Positions 47,491-57,596 of a DNA stretch of 64,000 nt are shown here, one piece after another (positions within the stretch are counted from its first letter, which is position 1; each line of letters begins with the position of its first letter). The notes under the pieces were generated by a model. It saw only the letters and a program-made list of their open reading frames with translations, was not told where the DNA came from and ran no database searches. Made by a program: the position numbers and the translations under genes. The stretch comes from Halocafeteria seosinensis (taxonomy: Eukaryota; Sar; Bigyra; Bicosoecida). The stretch covers positions 282,031-346,030 of the forward strand of contig LVLI01000202.1 of the NCBI GenBank assembly GCA_001687465.1, written 5' to 3'.

Positions 47491-50199
47491 ATGGAAGATG
47501 AAGATTCCTCTGTGCTATCCTATCAGTCTCCTAAAGCCCAAAAAGGCCAGCATAGAAAGACTGCCACTATGTCGGCGGTCCCCACGGGTTCCCCAGACCA
47601 GGATAAGGGACGGACAGGAGGAGGAGCAGCAGCAAGTGGAGGAATGTCTAAAGCGAAATCGTCGGGGACGCTTCCGCAACGACCCACACAGCAACAGCAA
47701 CCGGCATTCGTATATACAACCTCCATCCCCGCACTGTGGAAGTGGGAAGGGGGCCAATACGAACGAGTTTGCGATGGGCCTGTGGGTTGTGTCGTTCTAG
47801 GTGAGTGTCCTTGTTCGTTTATACTTTGCCCATGGATATGATATGCTAACCTCTTCGATGTTACTGGCTCCGCACAGATAATAAGAAGCACTTCGCAGTT
47901 GTGCTGTATGATAGCTCCAGGAAGACGCAAGCCACAATACCGATCAACCCGAAGCTTGTAGTCAAAGTACTCTCGCAAAGTCACGTATCATTTGCATACG
48001 ATGACAAATGCTATACCGTACACTGCCATGAGTTTACGCAGCTGCTTAACCTTTTGAGGTTAGTGGCCCCATGCTGTGATTTTTTGAGATACCGTCTAGT
48101 ATGGCATGCTGAGCTGCAGGTCGATAATCTTCTCGAATGCGCTATTTGTAAAGTTTTGCACCTTCAAGATACTCAGCCAGCTTACCCATTCCGCTATTAA
48201 GGATGAGGGAGATAGGTCAAACTGCGTTCGGAATTTGTCTGTAACGGCGGATGTGTCTAGTGATGCATCAGCCATCAGTATTTCAAACGAGTATGTTTCC
48301 AGCCGCTTTATTGATATTCTTAACTAGTACTGACTCGTATCCGAACCTGTTCTGAGGTTGTGCAGCTCGCATGCTTCCCTTGAGATCACATTTTATTCGG
48401 TGCCAAAAGAAAATATAAGCAGTTTGGATAAGAAATTAAACGATATCGAACTTGTGACTCTAAAGCATCGTGGTTTGCAAGACGTTTGTTATTCGAATTG
48501 TTCTGTCGCTGGTCACATACATAAAATCCTGGGATGGGTTGACGGTGTTCATGAAGGTGCATTCCACTGGAGAGTGGTGGATTCTCCAATGATTGAAGCT
48601 CTTCGAACTGAATGCGAAACAGGGGAAGTAAAGGAAGTATCGCAAGATTCCAACCAGTGGGCCGTAATGGAGATACACGTGAAGAGTGTAAGAGCACAAA
48701 CAAATGAGGCTGACCAGGGGACGGCACCTACAGAACCTATCGGTAACTTTGCGTCTGAAGCTTCCACGGAGAGTGTACCTGTCGATGGTGGCTCGACCGA
48801 CAATGCAACTAATGCATCGATTGGATTTCATCCTGAGACTGAGGCTGAAGCGGATAGTGCAAGGAGCAGAAGTGGTTCCAAAGAGGACATTGTCCAGCGG
48901 ATGGCTAGATTGGGAAGAGCAGCTGGTGGAGGCGCTGTCCCTAATTTCTTTGCGAAAACTGCAGCACCATCCGAAGCTAAAGAGATGGAAACGAAGGAAT
49001 GGAAGGACAACAACGAGGCTACAGAGACCAATGTCGCCGCTCAAGTGTCACAGCCAGCTCTTGCAAGTTCCGAGACAATGAGTGAGAATCAGAAAACTGT
49101 CCATTCTAGAGTATTGCATGACCATGATTTGGCGTCGAAGAAGAGTGGATCCAGCGATGATGTGTCAGAGCGATCGTCTAAAGTTGACACCGGGCGAAAT
49201 ACCACGGACACTACAAGCTCAGTCGTCTCTGAAGCTGAAAGCGGTGGTTTTGGTTTTGTAGATACGGGTAGTTATGCCAATGGCTCGAAAGAGGAGAGAA
49301 TTGTCGTCCGTGATGATAGCGATGAGGATATACCCGTGGCCAAAGCTCAACAACGAAAAAACGCTTACGATAGAGAGCACTCGAGTTATGTCGCTTCCGC
49401 GGGTAGTAACTTCGGTGCTGGGATGCTTGAGCGTATTCTAATGGATACAGGAAGGTTGATGAATTCAGTTTCACAGATTGAAACGAAATTAGACGCGTTG
49501 AATTCAAGCAAGTCTAAGAGCTTAAAAAGCCCGATTCCACCAGAGGAAAGTCAGGAGGAGGATTCCTTTGAGTATATTAGGTCCCTGATTTCAAAGGTAA
49601 ACGAGGCCATAGAGGCATGCGAAGAGAAGACGAAGCATAGTGGTCGAAATAACGAATCGCTTGAAGAAGAGATCCAAATGCTACATGAACAGCTTGAACA
49701 TGCACGATCCGATCGTTCTAGCTTGCAAAGACGTGTGACCAGCTTTCAGGCCGAATTGCGAGAAACACGGAAAACTTTGGACACAGTAAGACAGCAGCTG
49801 GATGAGTCCGAAGATGACAACAGTAGGCTTCGAGAGCGCCTCTCCTCGGCTAAGTCTCGCCACAGTGGTTCGAATGCCTCCAGTTTCCAACAAGAGAGCA
49901 ATTTACCTGACAATGCATGCTTGGTCACAAACGTTCAAGAAGTTTCAGATCCACAAGCGTTAGGAAAAGACACATACGTCCGCGGGGATGTCGTCGCTGA
50001 GCTTATGTCTCAATTCGTAGCCAAAGCAGATCTTGAAAGAAAAGAAGAGGAGAAGAATGCTGCCGAAAGGGAACTGGAGAATTTGAAGTCTTCGATGAAC
50101 CAGCAGATAAAGCAGATAAAGTCGCAATACAAGAAAGAAGCGAAGGAAGCTATAAGACGGGCGCAGGAAGAAGCGACCGGCTCTTCAATCTCTACGTAG
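47491..50199 (+). CDS. FKBP15/WAFL-like protein: WH1-like domain plus C-terminal coiled coil
   Basis: Four exons (47491-47800, 47878-48058, 48177-48290, 48366-50199) join in phase to 812 residues with the ATG at 47491; the acidic start MEDEDSSVLS resembles FKBP15. Residues ~80-165 form a WH1/EVH1-like domain: ALWKWEGGQYERVCDGPVGC, then KKHFAVVLYDSSRKTQATIP and SFAYDDKCYTVHCHEF. FKBP15 (WAFL) has this domain, followed by an FKBP fold and a coiled coil, and links early endosomes with actin. Here the next region (SLEITFYSVPKENISSLDKK ... GWVDGVHEGA) is where the FKBP domain should be but has no recognisable active site. A Ser/Glu-rich linker leads to a strong coiled coil (LEEEIQMLHEQLEHARSDRS; LDTVRQQLDESEDDNSRLRE). 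Moderately sure of the family. Confidence 0.7.
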
Positions 50200-50261
50200 A
50201 CGCAGTAAAGTTCCTTTTATTGGTGTCCTTGCCAAATCGACACGCTCCATGCAGGCTCTTA

Positions 50262-51635
50262 TCACGTTGTCAATAGTTCTCTGTACCAATTCGCTTCTTT
50301 CATCATTTCAGCTGGTGATCTAATCTGTGTTCTAGTATTTCCTTTGGGGTCTAGCTCAGTTCGGTTGGTATCGTGGCGCACTTGGTCGCTTTCGTCAATT
50401 AGGTGGTAGATTTCATCGTTGTCATCGAGATCTCCCATTACTCGTGGAAGTATGTGTATGTGGGTATGTGGAACCGTCTGTCCAGCTGACTCGCCATCTT
50501 GAATGGCGAAGGTCAGCGACTCAGCACCATGGGCGGATTCAAGCATACTCCCGATTCTCTGAGCCGTAGTCCACATATCTCCCACTTCTTGCGCTGTCAA
50601 TGACGAAAACCGCGGAACCTTCCGTCGGCTCACTACCAAGGAATGTCCAGGCAGTACTGGTTTAATGTTGCAAAGCGTAAAGCAGTGGGAAGAATTAAAA
50701 AACGTCTGAGAATCCAGTACCACATTTGGTCCAAACGCTAACGTCTCGTCAGCCAGTAGTCGCGTATCCCCGAGCAAGTTCCCAATAAGTTCATCTAACT
50801 GAAGCATCCTTGTTTTCTCTTTGAGGAAGTCATTAAGAGAGAAAACCGTCCTGTGTTTCGTTTCTTGCTTCCCTACTTCCAATCCTGTATCCGTATCGCG
50901 TTCGGATTCCTCAACGTGAGAGTACGGCTGCTGAGATTCCTCCTCCTCTTTCTCTTTGCCCCTCTCATTCGCAGTGGTTAAAACAGCGGCATTATTTTCA
51001 CATCCCAGTACAAAATTTGATTCCTCCTTTCGGGAACACAGAACGAGCTGTGTGTTGTCCTTCAAGAAACTTTGGGGACTCTGTCGGTTCCAGGATACAC
51101 AATTTCGTCACTTCCACGTAATCAAGTAGCTGTTTATATACTTGTACGACATCACATACCACACTGGCCACGTATACACGGGAAGCAGAATTGTCTTGAG
51201 AAGTGAAAGGACTCGACTGATTGAGCATCGTATCCACATCCACTCCTCGGTCTCCGAGCTCCAGCGCTTCCGTCAAGTCCGAGGGTGGATTCGAGGTACT
51301 GGTGGTTTGCGAGAGATAATCGATGACTTTGTCCTTAGTTTGAGGCCAATACAGGAGCCTCACGTCGTATCCTTGTCTGCAAAATGTGGGAGGAAAGAAG
51401 GCTGTATGCAGTGAGGTAATCCGGACGTGGACGACTCCACGTACTTGGTGAGAGCGCGAGTTCCACAGCACAGAGTTTCATGAGAAGTCCCATGCAACCA
51501 TAGCTGAGGCATGAAAAGTATTTCCCGAATACTCGGGTACTTTGGCAAGAGTTGATGCAATGGGAACTTGGTCATTACGAATGTGGATATGATGATGCTG
51601 CTACCACCGGTAATGCTGTGTACAATCCATTTCAC
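50262..51635 (-). CDS. FHIT-like HIT hydrolase with a long N-terminal extension
   Basis: Minus strand. The C-terminal ~170 residues are a clear HIT domain of the FHIT branch: FTLCNIKPVLPGHSLVVSRR, then LTFAIQDGESAGQTVPHTHI and the catalytic triad HTHIHI. FHIT enzymes cleave diadenosine tri/tetraphosphates. Upstream the frame continues for ~250 residues through introns that fit in phase (for example RALTK|QGYDVRLLYWP, and LLDY|LVLCSRKE after skipping a ~70-nt GT-AG stretch). This part has Rossmann-like alternation (GYDVRLLYWPQTKDKVIDYL; RVYVASVVCDVVQVYKQLLD) and then an acidic linker. I do not recognise it with confidence; NYN- or YjeF-like folds are possible. The true start is unclear: no in-frame ATG opens the first exon cleanly, so the end coordinate is the limit of the open frame. 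Two separate genes are the alternative. Confidence 0.65.
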
Positions 51636-51906
51636 TTCGGTCAGTTTATTGGGTTGCTAGCAAAACTGCCGGGAACTAGTTACTAACATCACCAAGCGGT
51701 CATGCGGATGTGAGATTGCACAGGTTAGCGGATCTCTCCAAACAAGCGAGAGCTACGCAACCTAACTTGATTGAGCGATGGAGCTCAAAGCAATTAACTG
51801 TGCGTGCACAACATGAACACACTTTCCGGATGTGATTAACCTCCCCTCAGCAACATCCAAATATAATTATACGACCTCGAAGCTTTACCACCTGTGGCCG
51901 ATACTC

Positions 51907-52467
51907 TTAGTTATTCATTTTACGGTACCTCTGGCGCGACGCAGGCATGGTATCCATCAGGGGGATAGAAAAAATACGACGCGAGTTCTCCGCTTCCGCG
52001 TTGCCATCTTGAGCTCCATTAGACTGCTGTTCATAATCATTAAGTTTTACTGGTGCACGTTTCTCATTTCCTCTGAGCTTTTGCGTATGCATCATGTTAC
52101 CAAACCATGGCAACCATGAAAGTCTGTTTCCGTTTTCGTCTTTCTTCCCTTCCAGAAACATCTCCTGGATTAGCTGCTTCATGTATGCTTGCGCTTCTCC
52201 AGAGTTAGAGTAGGAAAGACATCGCTGATGTCTCAGATCACAAATAGGATAGGATGGAGGACAGCAGTGAACATGATCTGAACAGCAAGTTGCTTTCGGG
52301 AAAATGCAACATGACGGGGGCCCCGAGGAGGAAGGACAGCATGTGTCATCTCCTGGACAAGAGTACCCTCCTCCACAATCTGTCCCAAACGATTCTGCTG
52401 CCATCATACTCAGTGTCGCAATTAATGCTGTAAGCATAGTACCTCTCGTACGGCTCTTAACTGTCAT
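51907..52467 (-). CDS. Secreted single-domain granulin
   Basis: One intronless exon of 186 residues. The chosen ATG (52467) opens a signal peptide: a basic TVKSRTRG then MLTALIATLSMMAAESFG. The frame is open further upstream, but that would bury the signal. After the likely cleavage site comes one granulin domain with its stacked double cysteines: CPGDDTCC, SCCIFPKATCC, HVHCCPPSYPICD and QRCL. Granulin repeats form a ladder of beta-hairpins held by six disulfides. They occur as multi-copy growth factors in animals and as the C-terminal domain of papain-like proteases in plants and protists. Here the domain stands alone, followed by a hydrophilic ~110-residue tail without protease motifs. A secreted or lysosomal protein is inferred; function unknown. 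Confidence 0.85.
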   Translation of the reverse strand: MTVKSRTRGTMLTALIATLSMMAAESFGTDCGGGYSCPGDDTCCPSSSGPPSCCIFPKATCCSDHVHCCPPSYPICDLRHQRCLSYSNSGEAQAYMKQLIQEMFLEGKKDENGNRLSWLPWFGNMMHTQKLRGNEKRAPVKLNDYEQQSNGAQDGNAEAENSRRIFSIPLMDTMPASRQRYRKMNN

Positions 52468-53293
52468 TTTCGTTTCTGTTCGTTCGAAGTGTCGGGAGCG
52501 GACCTGTATTTTCGAAATGAGAACATGCAAATACATTACTTTAAAGACGGTAAACTCTGCTACAGCCCCAGGGAATCGATTGCTACATGCAGAGCAAGGA
52601 GGAGACGCACCGCAAATAAAGAAAGAAAGGAGACAATGCACGCTCATGCCCACAGACACCACCCCGGCGTCCGCTGTGCCGCACACCAAACGCGGTAGCT
52701 AATAAGTCACACAGAGAGCCTCCAGACCCCAGCTCATCCATGAAGACACCGGGTTAAATAAAGAGCAAGTTCATGTAATCTTAGGTACCGAAGAAGAGAA
52801 ATTGCTGATATTTTAAGGCAAAATAGGCCCGAGAAAGCGAAGTTCAAACAAGCCACCTACCGATGATTTCAACCGTAATACTCAACCCCTTTCTTTTCCC
52901 ATTAAGGCGAGTACGCCGAATGAATGATAATACAAATAAATCAATGATTCGATTCTTTCAACATGAAATTCTGTGCCTAGGCCCTAGGGCCTAGCTAGCG
53001 GTCAGCTGGAAGTTGAAGTACTGGCCCGCAGCCTAGAAGCGACTGTATTGTATTGTACAATGTTGTTGTACGATGGAAAAATAAAAGATGCCACATGGGA
53101 AATAATGGACAACACCGTTGCACTAGATACAGGCATGAAATCTGAGTTCCTCAATACCGACGACGAAGAGATCCTATGGCATATTTGTCAATTCGGTGTC
53201 CAAGTGTAGAATCCGCGGAGTGGTAGGTTTAATCCTTCACGAATTGTGCACCTTACGGCTGCAATACGACATAGGATACGCGTAATTTGTACC
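52468..53293. other. Divergent intergenic region granulin/SURF1 with a perfect palindrome
   Basis: About 825 bp. The granulin-side part is covered by the open frame upstream of the chosen start. At 52977-52994 there is an 18-bp perfect palindrome CTAGGCCCTAGGGCCTAG (see findings). No other gene, tRNA or repeat is supported. Confidence 0.4.
52977..52994. repeat. 18-bp perfect palindrome
   Basis: CTAGGCCCTAGGGCCTAG is identical to its reverse complement over all 18 bases. It lies in the promoter interval of granulin and SURF1 and could be a homodimer binding site or a cruciform/RNA hairpin. It is built from CTAG and GGCC words, so part of the symmetry is local repetition. Confidence 0.6.
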
Positions 53294-54443
53294 ATGATGC
53301 TGTCGGTGGTTCGCGGGAAGAGTGCTCGCAGTGTTTTGGCAGTGTCCAAATACCATGGCAATCTCATAGTACGGCATCCAACAAAACAGCTACTTGCGCG
53401 TGCTACAGCTCTACACGCGAACAAGGGGTACCCTGGATGCAGTCAGCAGTATCTCAGTACCAGTTCAAGTTCCGAAGGTGGTAATGAACGAGGAGAAGGC
53501 AACACTTCACGCACTCGCAACATCTTTGGGTTCACGTTTTTTGGCTCGTTGGTACGTCAGACTATTGAGTGTGATATTGTGCGCCAAAGCAATCTATATG
53601 CTTTACTTCTTATATTCCAGGTGGCCCTCACAGCGTATCTTGGACAATGGCAAACGCGGCGCTACTTTTGGAAAACGAATCTAATGGAAGAACGAAGGAA
53701 AGAACTTGAGCGGGAGCCACGAGCCATGGCGGAAGTGCTCTCTAAGGAAGAGTCTCAAGAAGTTCTGAAGGACAGAGACGTCGTTATCAAAGCAAGAATC
53801 GATAGTGGCAAACCTCGTACGGATTTGGCTATGTATGTGGGGCCTAGGCCACCTCCTCAGTCCCCAGAAACACGACAGGGAGGAATGGCCTCTAGTGCAA
53901 AAGAGCAAGGGTATTACCTCGTCCTCCCCGTTGAATTCGATTGCGGCTTTATTCTCATGAAGTGTGGTTGGATCGGTGCTAGTGATAGTGACCAGGAATT
54001 AGCATTATCATTACCATCAACATTTACACAAGACGAATCCGTGGAGGGCATGCTTCACCACGGCGAAACGGTCAGTGCCAGCTGAGAGCACTATTGCTTC
54101 CTCGCCAATATAGCAACTGTAGTGCTTTGTTCTTGTTTTGCAGTCCGGGTACTTTCTTCCTCCGAATGATGCTGCAAGCGGGATATGGCGATGGTTTGAT
54201 GCCGACGGAATGAAATCTCATATTTCGGGAAAGATTGGAAAAGACTATTGCTTCGCCTCAGATGTCATTTTTGAAGTACTTCCAAAAGGGCCATTCTTCC
54301 AGAACTCACAGCAAAAGTCTTTGGACGAGTACGCAAAGTTCTATGTTGAGCCAGCGACTCATATTTCGTACGCAGTCACGTGGTTCTCTTTGTCAGCGCT
54401 CGGACTTTTCATGACTCGTAAACTGCTAGCCAGAGGCAGGTGA
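53294..54443 (+). CDS. SURF1: SURF1, cytochrome c oxidase assembly factor
   Basis: Three exons (53294-53551, 53621-54070, 54144-54443) join in phase to 335 residues. The first ~75 residues are rich in Arg, Ser and Ala, a mitochondrial presequence. The first membrane segment is split by intron 1 and leads into YLGQWQTRRYFWKTNLMEER, the family hallmark. Then come YYLVLPVEFDCGFILMKCGW and, in the last exon, a WRWFDADGM segment and the second membrane helix YAVTWFSLSALGLFMTRKLL near the end. SURF1 is an inner-membrane protein that aids haem a3 insertion into COX1. Length (human 300) and topology fit. COX20 at 9.2 kb works on COX2 in the same pathway. Its stop is 23 bp from that of the convergent CFAP119 gene. 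Confidence 0.9.
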
Positions 54444-54466
54444 TCGGATCGTGATCGGAGCCTTGC

Positions 54467-55266
54467 TTATTCAGCAGGAAGTTCGATGGCCTCGTTTAGA
54501 GCATATTTCAGCAACCTCTCAGGCGTATTCAGTCCTGACGTGAAGTTCTGCATGAAGTATAGCTTTGGTTTCGAAGTCAGACAGTACTTGTACATCCGAA
54601 AGTGCATATAGTAAGACCGTAAAATGTAGTCATAAGCAGCCTCCGCATGCTCAGGGGTCAATACTTGTGCGCTGCATATTGAAGATGGAGGTATCCTTTA
54701 TCCCTCGCATTAGTTCTGATATTTAGCTTACCTCCATGGAGATCGCTCCACTGAATGACCCAGCAATAATTCACTGAAATGGTTGGCGCTTTCATCCATA
54801 GAGATTTCCCACCGTTCCGTATCAGCCCTCAATATGGCAAACACAATGGCCAAAAGCACGGATGTTTCCGCTAAAGAGAAGTCATTGTCGCGGCAAAACC
54901 TGCACAGCGACGTACCGACGGAAAGTGAGCAAGTATCCACCTTTATCATTTACCATACGCGACTTACGCTAACGCATAGTAGAGTTGGTCCTCCACCAGC
55001 GGTGCACTCTCTTCGAATGGCCACTCACATGTTTGGACTAATGTCCTGCAAGTCAGCACGTCAAGTCTTAGGGGAGCTTAGCGTTAAAATACGTCGTTGG
55101 ATACACACTCTTTTATCTCGCGTTCATCCACTGTTTTCTCAAGACGTTCCAGGACATCTTGTGGGAAAATTGTCCATGTTAGTTGGGTAGCCTGCAAAGA
55201 ACAACAGGAAATAGAGCACGATATCGAGACTGGATGATGCTTCACATGGGCAACACCCCTTACCAT
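54467..55266 (-). CDS. CFAP119: CFAP119/CCDC189-like flagellar protein
   Basis: Minus strand. The last exons encode FSLAETSVLLAIVFAILRAD, then NHFSELLLGHSVERSPW and LTPEHAEAAYDYILRSYYMH with FRMYKYCLTSKPKL. This closely follows the core of CFAP119 (CCDC189), whose pattern is ...FRELLLCHAVKRPPF...FSPEQ...YFRHFKLYKY. The family is found in organisms with motile flagella and is axonemal. Exon 1 contributes only the start codon (ATG at 55264-55266, followed at once by gtaagg), and exon 2 begins ATQLTWTIFPQDVLERLEK. A middle exon (ending EDQLYYALA) fits in phase if the preceding intron is ~100 nt, but its acceptor is uncertain. The C-terminus ends PERLLKYALNEAIELPAE. It is the best evidence here for a flagellate lineage. 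Confidence 0.78.
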
Positions 55267-55630
55267 TGTGGGTATAGAGTAGCTTGAAACAGCAGGCAGT
55301 CCCTTGGTTCATGTACGCTGTGACAAAGAACCAACTTCGATCCAATAAGAAAAACCAAAGCACCGATGAACACATGCAATAGCTCTGGTTCTGCAGCAGC
55401 TAATGGCAACTTCCCAACGTTAACCGTCTTCCTGGCTGACGTTCACAAGCCCACGCTAACAGCTTCAGATGCTCTGGTTCCGTGGTGAAGGCGAGGTTTG
55501 TTCTCTGGAGGTGCTATACGTGTATTTGTCAACGGTCTACAAACTATAAGGGAGCTAGAAGGAACTGAATGAACGACGCATTGGGACCGAACGGCTAAGG
55601 GACGGCCCTGACAGAACACTGCATAAGACG
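55267..55630. other. Divergent intergenic region CFAP119/carrier
   Basis: About 365 bp containing two promoters. Nothing else is recognised: no ORF with codon structure, no RNA gene. Confidence 0.4.
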
Positions 55631-57022
55631 ATGACTTCCCCCGAAAGCAATAACAACAACAATGGCGGTGGTGGCGGCACTCAGCAGCAAACAGGCAAGG
55701 ATAAGAGCGTCCTTGTTGGATCGAATAGCTCTCTTACAGAAGCTGCGCGAGGAATGTTCTGTGGTATCTTGTACGGTGTGACTTCTCCTCTCGTCGGACA
55801 TCCAATTGACACGGTTAAGACGAAGGTGGGTGTTGCATAGGTATCCATTGGAAACAGCAAGTGCTCTTCACTCAATGCTTTCTTCATGCTACAGATGCAA
55901 GCACAAACTACGTACGTGAAAGGTGGCTCGATTCGAACATTGGTCAAAGTTGTAAAGACCGAAGGCTTCTTGGCGCTGTACCGGGGATTATTGCCACCGT
56001 TGATCGGCAGCGGTATCTTCGTAAGTAGCTACATGGAAAGGTGATTAGCTGTATTTGTGTGCAATTATTAGCTTCTTTCCTTTTGTCTTACTTGCTGCAC
56101 TACAGCGTTCTGTTCAATTCGCCGGATTCACCGGGGCGTAAGTTCCAAGTCCTCCCTGACAGTTTTGCAATGCTACTTGATACTATGTATACGCTTTTAC
56201 ATCACCTTCTGCAGCTATGCATGGTCTAGGGATAGTCCCTTCCTAACTTCAGAGATCCCTTTTTCTGGCGGCATGCAGTACAGGTAAGTTCTCACGATAT
56301 GAACCAGTCCTGAACCCGATGTTGAATATGGTATGCATATTCCCTCGCAGAGTCGTTTTTAGTGGTATCTTCGGTTCAACGTGTCGGGCAATTCTTGAGA
56401 CTCCGCTAGAATTTATCAAGGTTCGCCTTCAGGTCGGGCAGAAATGGCGTCTTCACGATTCCATTAAGGACACATTGAAACATCCCGTCGCTGAAACGAG
56501 GAACATCTTTCAGGGGTTTGGGATCACGTTGCTTAGAACAAATGGATTGATGACTACGTTTTTCATTCTGAATGATCACCTTGCTCGGCACCATTCTGAT
56601 CTGATTAGCATACCTGTGCTTGGCAACTTCATCAAAGGCGGGGTGTGTTCAACGCTCTCATGGTGGTTAATTTGGCCGTTTGAAAACTTGAAATCCCAAG
56701 TTCAAGCTGAGACGGAAGGAGTAGCAAAAGGGTCTTCATGGGTTGTTCGAGCGAAACATGTGTATGTATGCGTTTGGAACTACCTGAGGATTGTTGATAC
56801 ATGTACTTTCCCTCTCGTACAGAATTAAAGAGAAAGGAGTTATCGGTCTTTACCGAGGTATCGGACCCGGGAGCGCCCGAAGTCTTATCGCCAACGGGTA
56901 CGTCGCCCCTGTCTATCCCAATCATGTGCTTTGTTTGATGCTCGTCATGTAGGATGACATGCAGATTCTCGATGATTATGTATAGTCAATGTCAGGCGTT
57001 GATGCAGAAAGGGGACGCGTAA
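55631..57022 (+). CDS. Mitochondrial carrier family (SLC25) protein
   Basis: Seven exons (55631-55825, 55895-56020, 56106-56137, 56215-56283, 56351-56761, 56823-56897, 56965-57022) join in phase to 321 residues. Three ~100-residue repeats each carry the carrier signature: GHPIDTVKTKMQAQ, ETPLEFIKVRLQVG and IWPFENLKSQVQAE. The second halves of the repeats show the linked motif (EGFLALYRGLLPPLIGSG; KGVIGLYRGIGPGSARSLIA). In the first and third repeats the first motif reads Px[DE]xx[KR] or a close variant; the third has PFENLK. The N-terminus (Asn, Gly, Gln rich) is low complexity. The substrate is not certain; the FEN motif in repeat 3 resembles divergent plant/protist carriers. Six membrane helices in the inner mitochondrial membrane are expected. 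Exon 3 is only 32 nt. Confidence 0.88.
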
Positions 57023-57596
57023 CGGGGCACATTGTTATAATAAAAAGCAAATACACAATGAAACCACAAAGCATATGCGATGTCGGCATCTCAATTTTAT
57101 CTTAATCGAGGGTCATTTTGTATAATGTGGCCAATCGGCTTCGGCTCGAGACGTCGCACGTTGCCAGCGGTCGCAAGTTGCGACCGACAACTACTCAGCA
57201 GTAGTTTCTGGAGCTGTATTGAACAGAATCTCCATCAAGTTGACCACGTCAAGATGGAAATAGTAATTTCATATGATTGTCTTGGTAGTAGTGGATCCTT
57301 CGTAGACTTCATTCAACAGGGACTATATGAGCTTCTTGACGTGAGGGTTGAACTTACGTTTTTGACCGAAATTCAGTGCCAGTGTATACACGACGCTTGT
57401 GTGCAACAGTAACAGATCATCCTGAGCATACATGATTGTATTCGTTTGCGTTATCCAGCTTGTAGTCGTTTTGGATGGAAAGAAATAGGGACTGAGGAGG
57501 TACATGGGCTTGGCGCCAAAACCCGGCAATACAACTGTCGATTCGTACTGTTTACGGTTAACTCCAGCAAGACTGCTCGCATTCGCGGACGCTAGG
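57023..57596. other. Intergenic region carrier/kinesin with two adjacent hairpins
   Basis: About 575 bp between same-strand genes. Two perfect inverted repeats stand side by side at 57168-57186 (9-bp arms, 1-nt centre) and 57189-57206 (7-bp arms, 4-nt loop). In-frame sequence just upstream of 57597 is open from 57504 and could extend the kinesin N-terminus. No other gene is supported. Confidence 0.45.
57168..57206. repeat. Two consecutive perfect inverted repeats
   Basis: CGGTCGCAA-G-TTGCGACCG spans 57168-57186 and AACTACT-CAGC-AGTAGTT spans 57189-57206, separated by 2 nt. The second has a stable 4-nt loop, so an RNA hairpin is plausible; the first, with a 1-nt centre, suits a DNA-binding dimer better. 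They lie ~150 bp downstream of the carrier stop codon. Confidence 0.6.
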
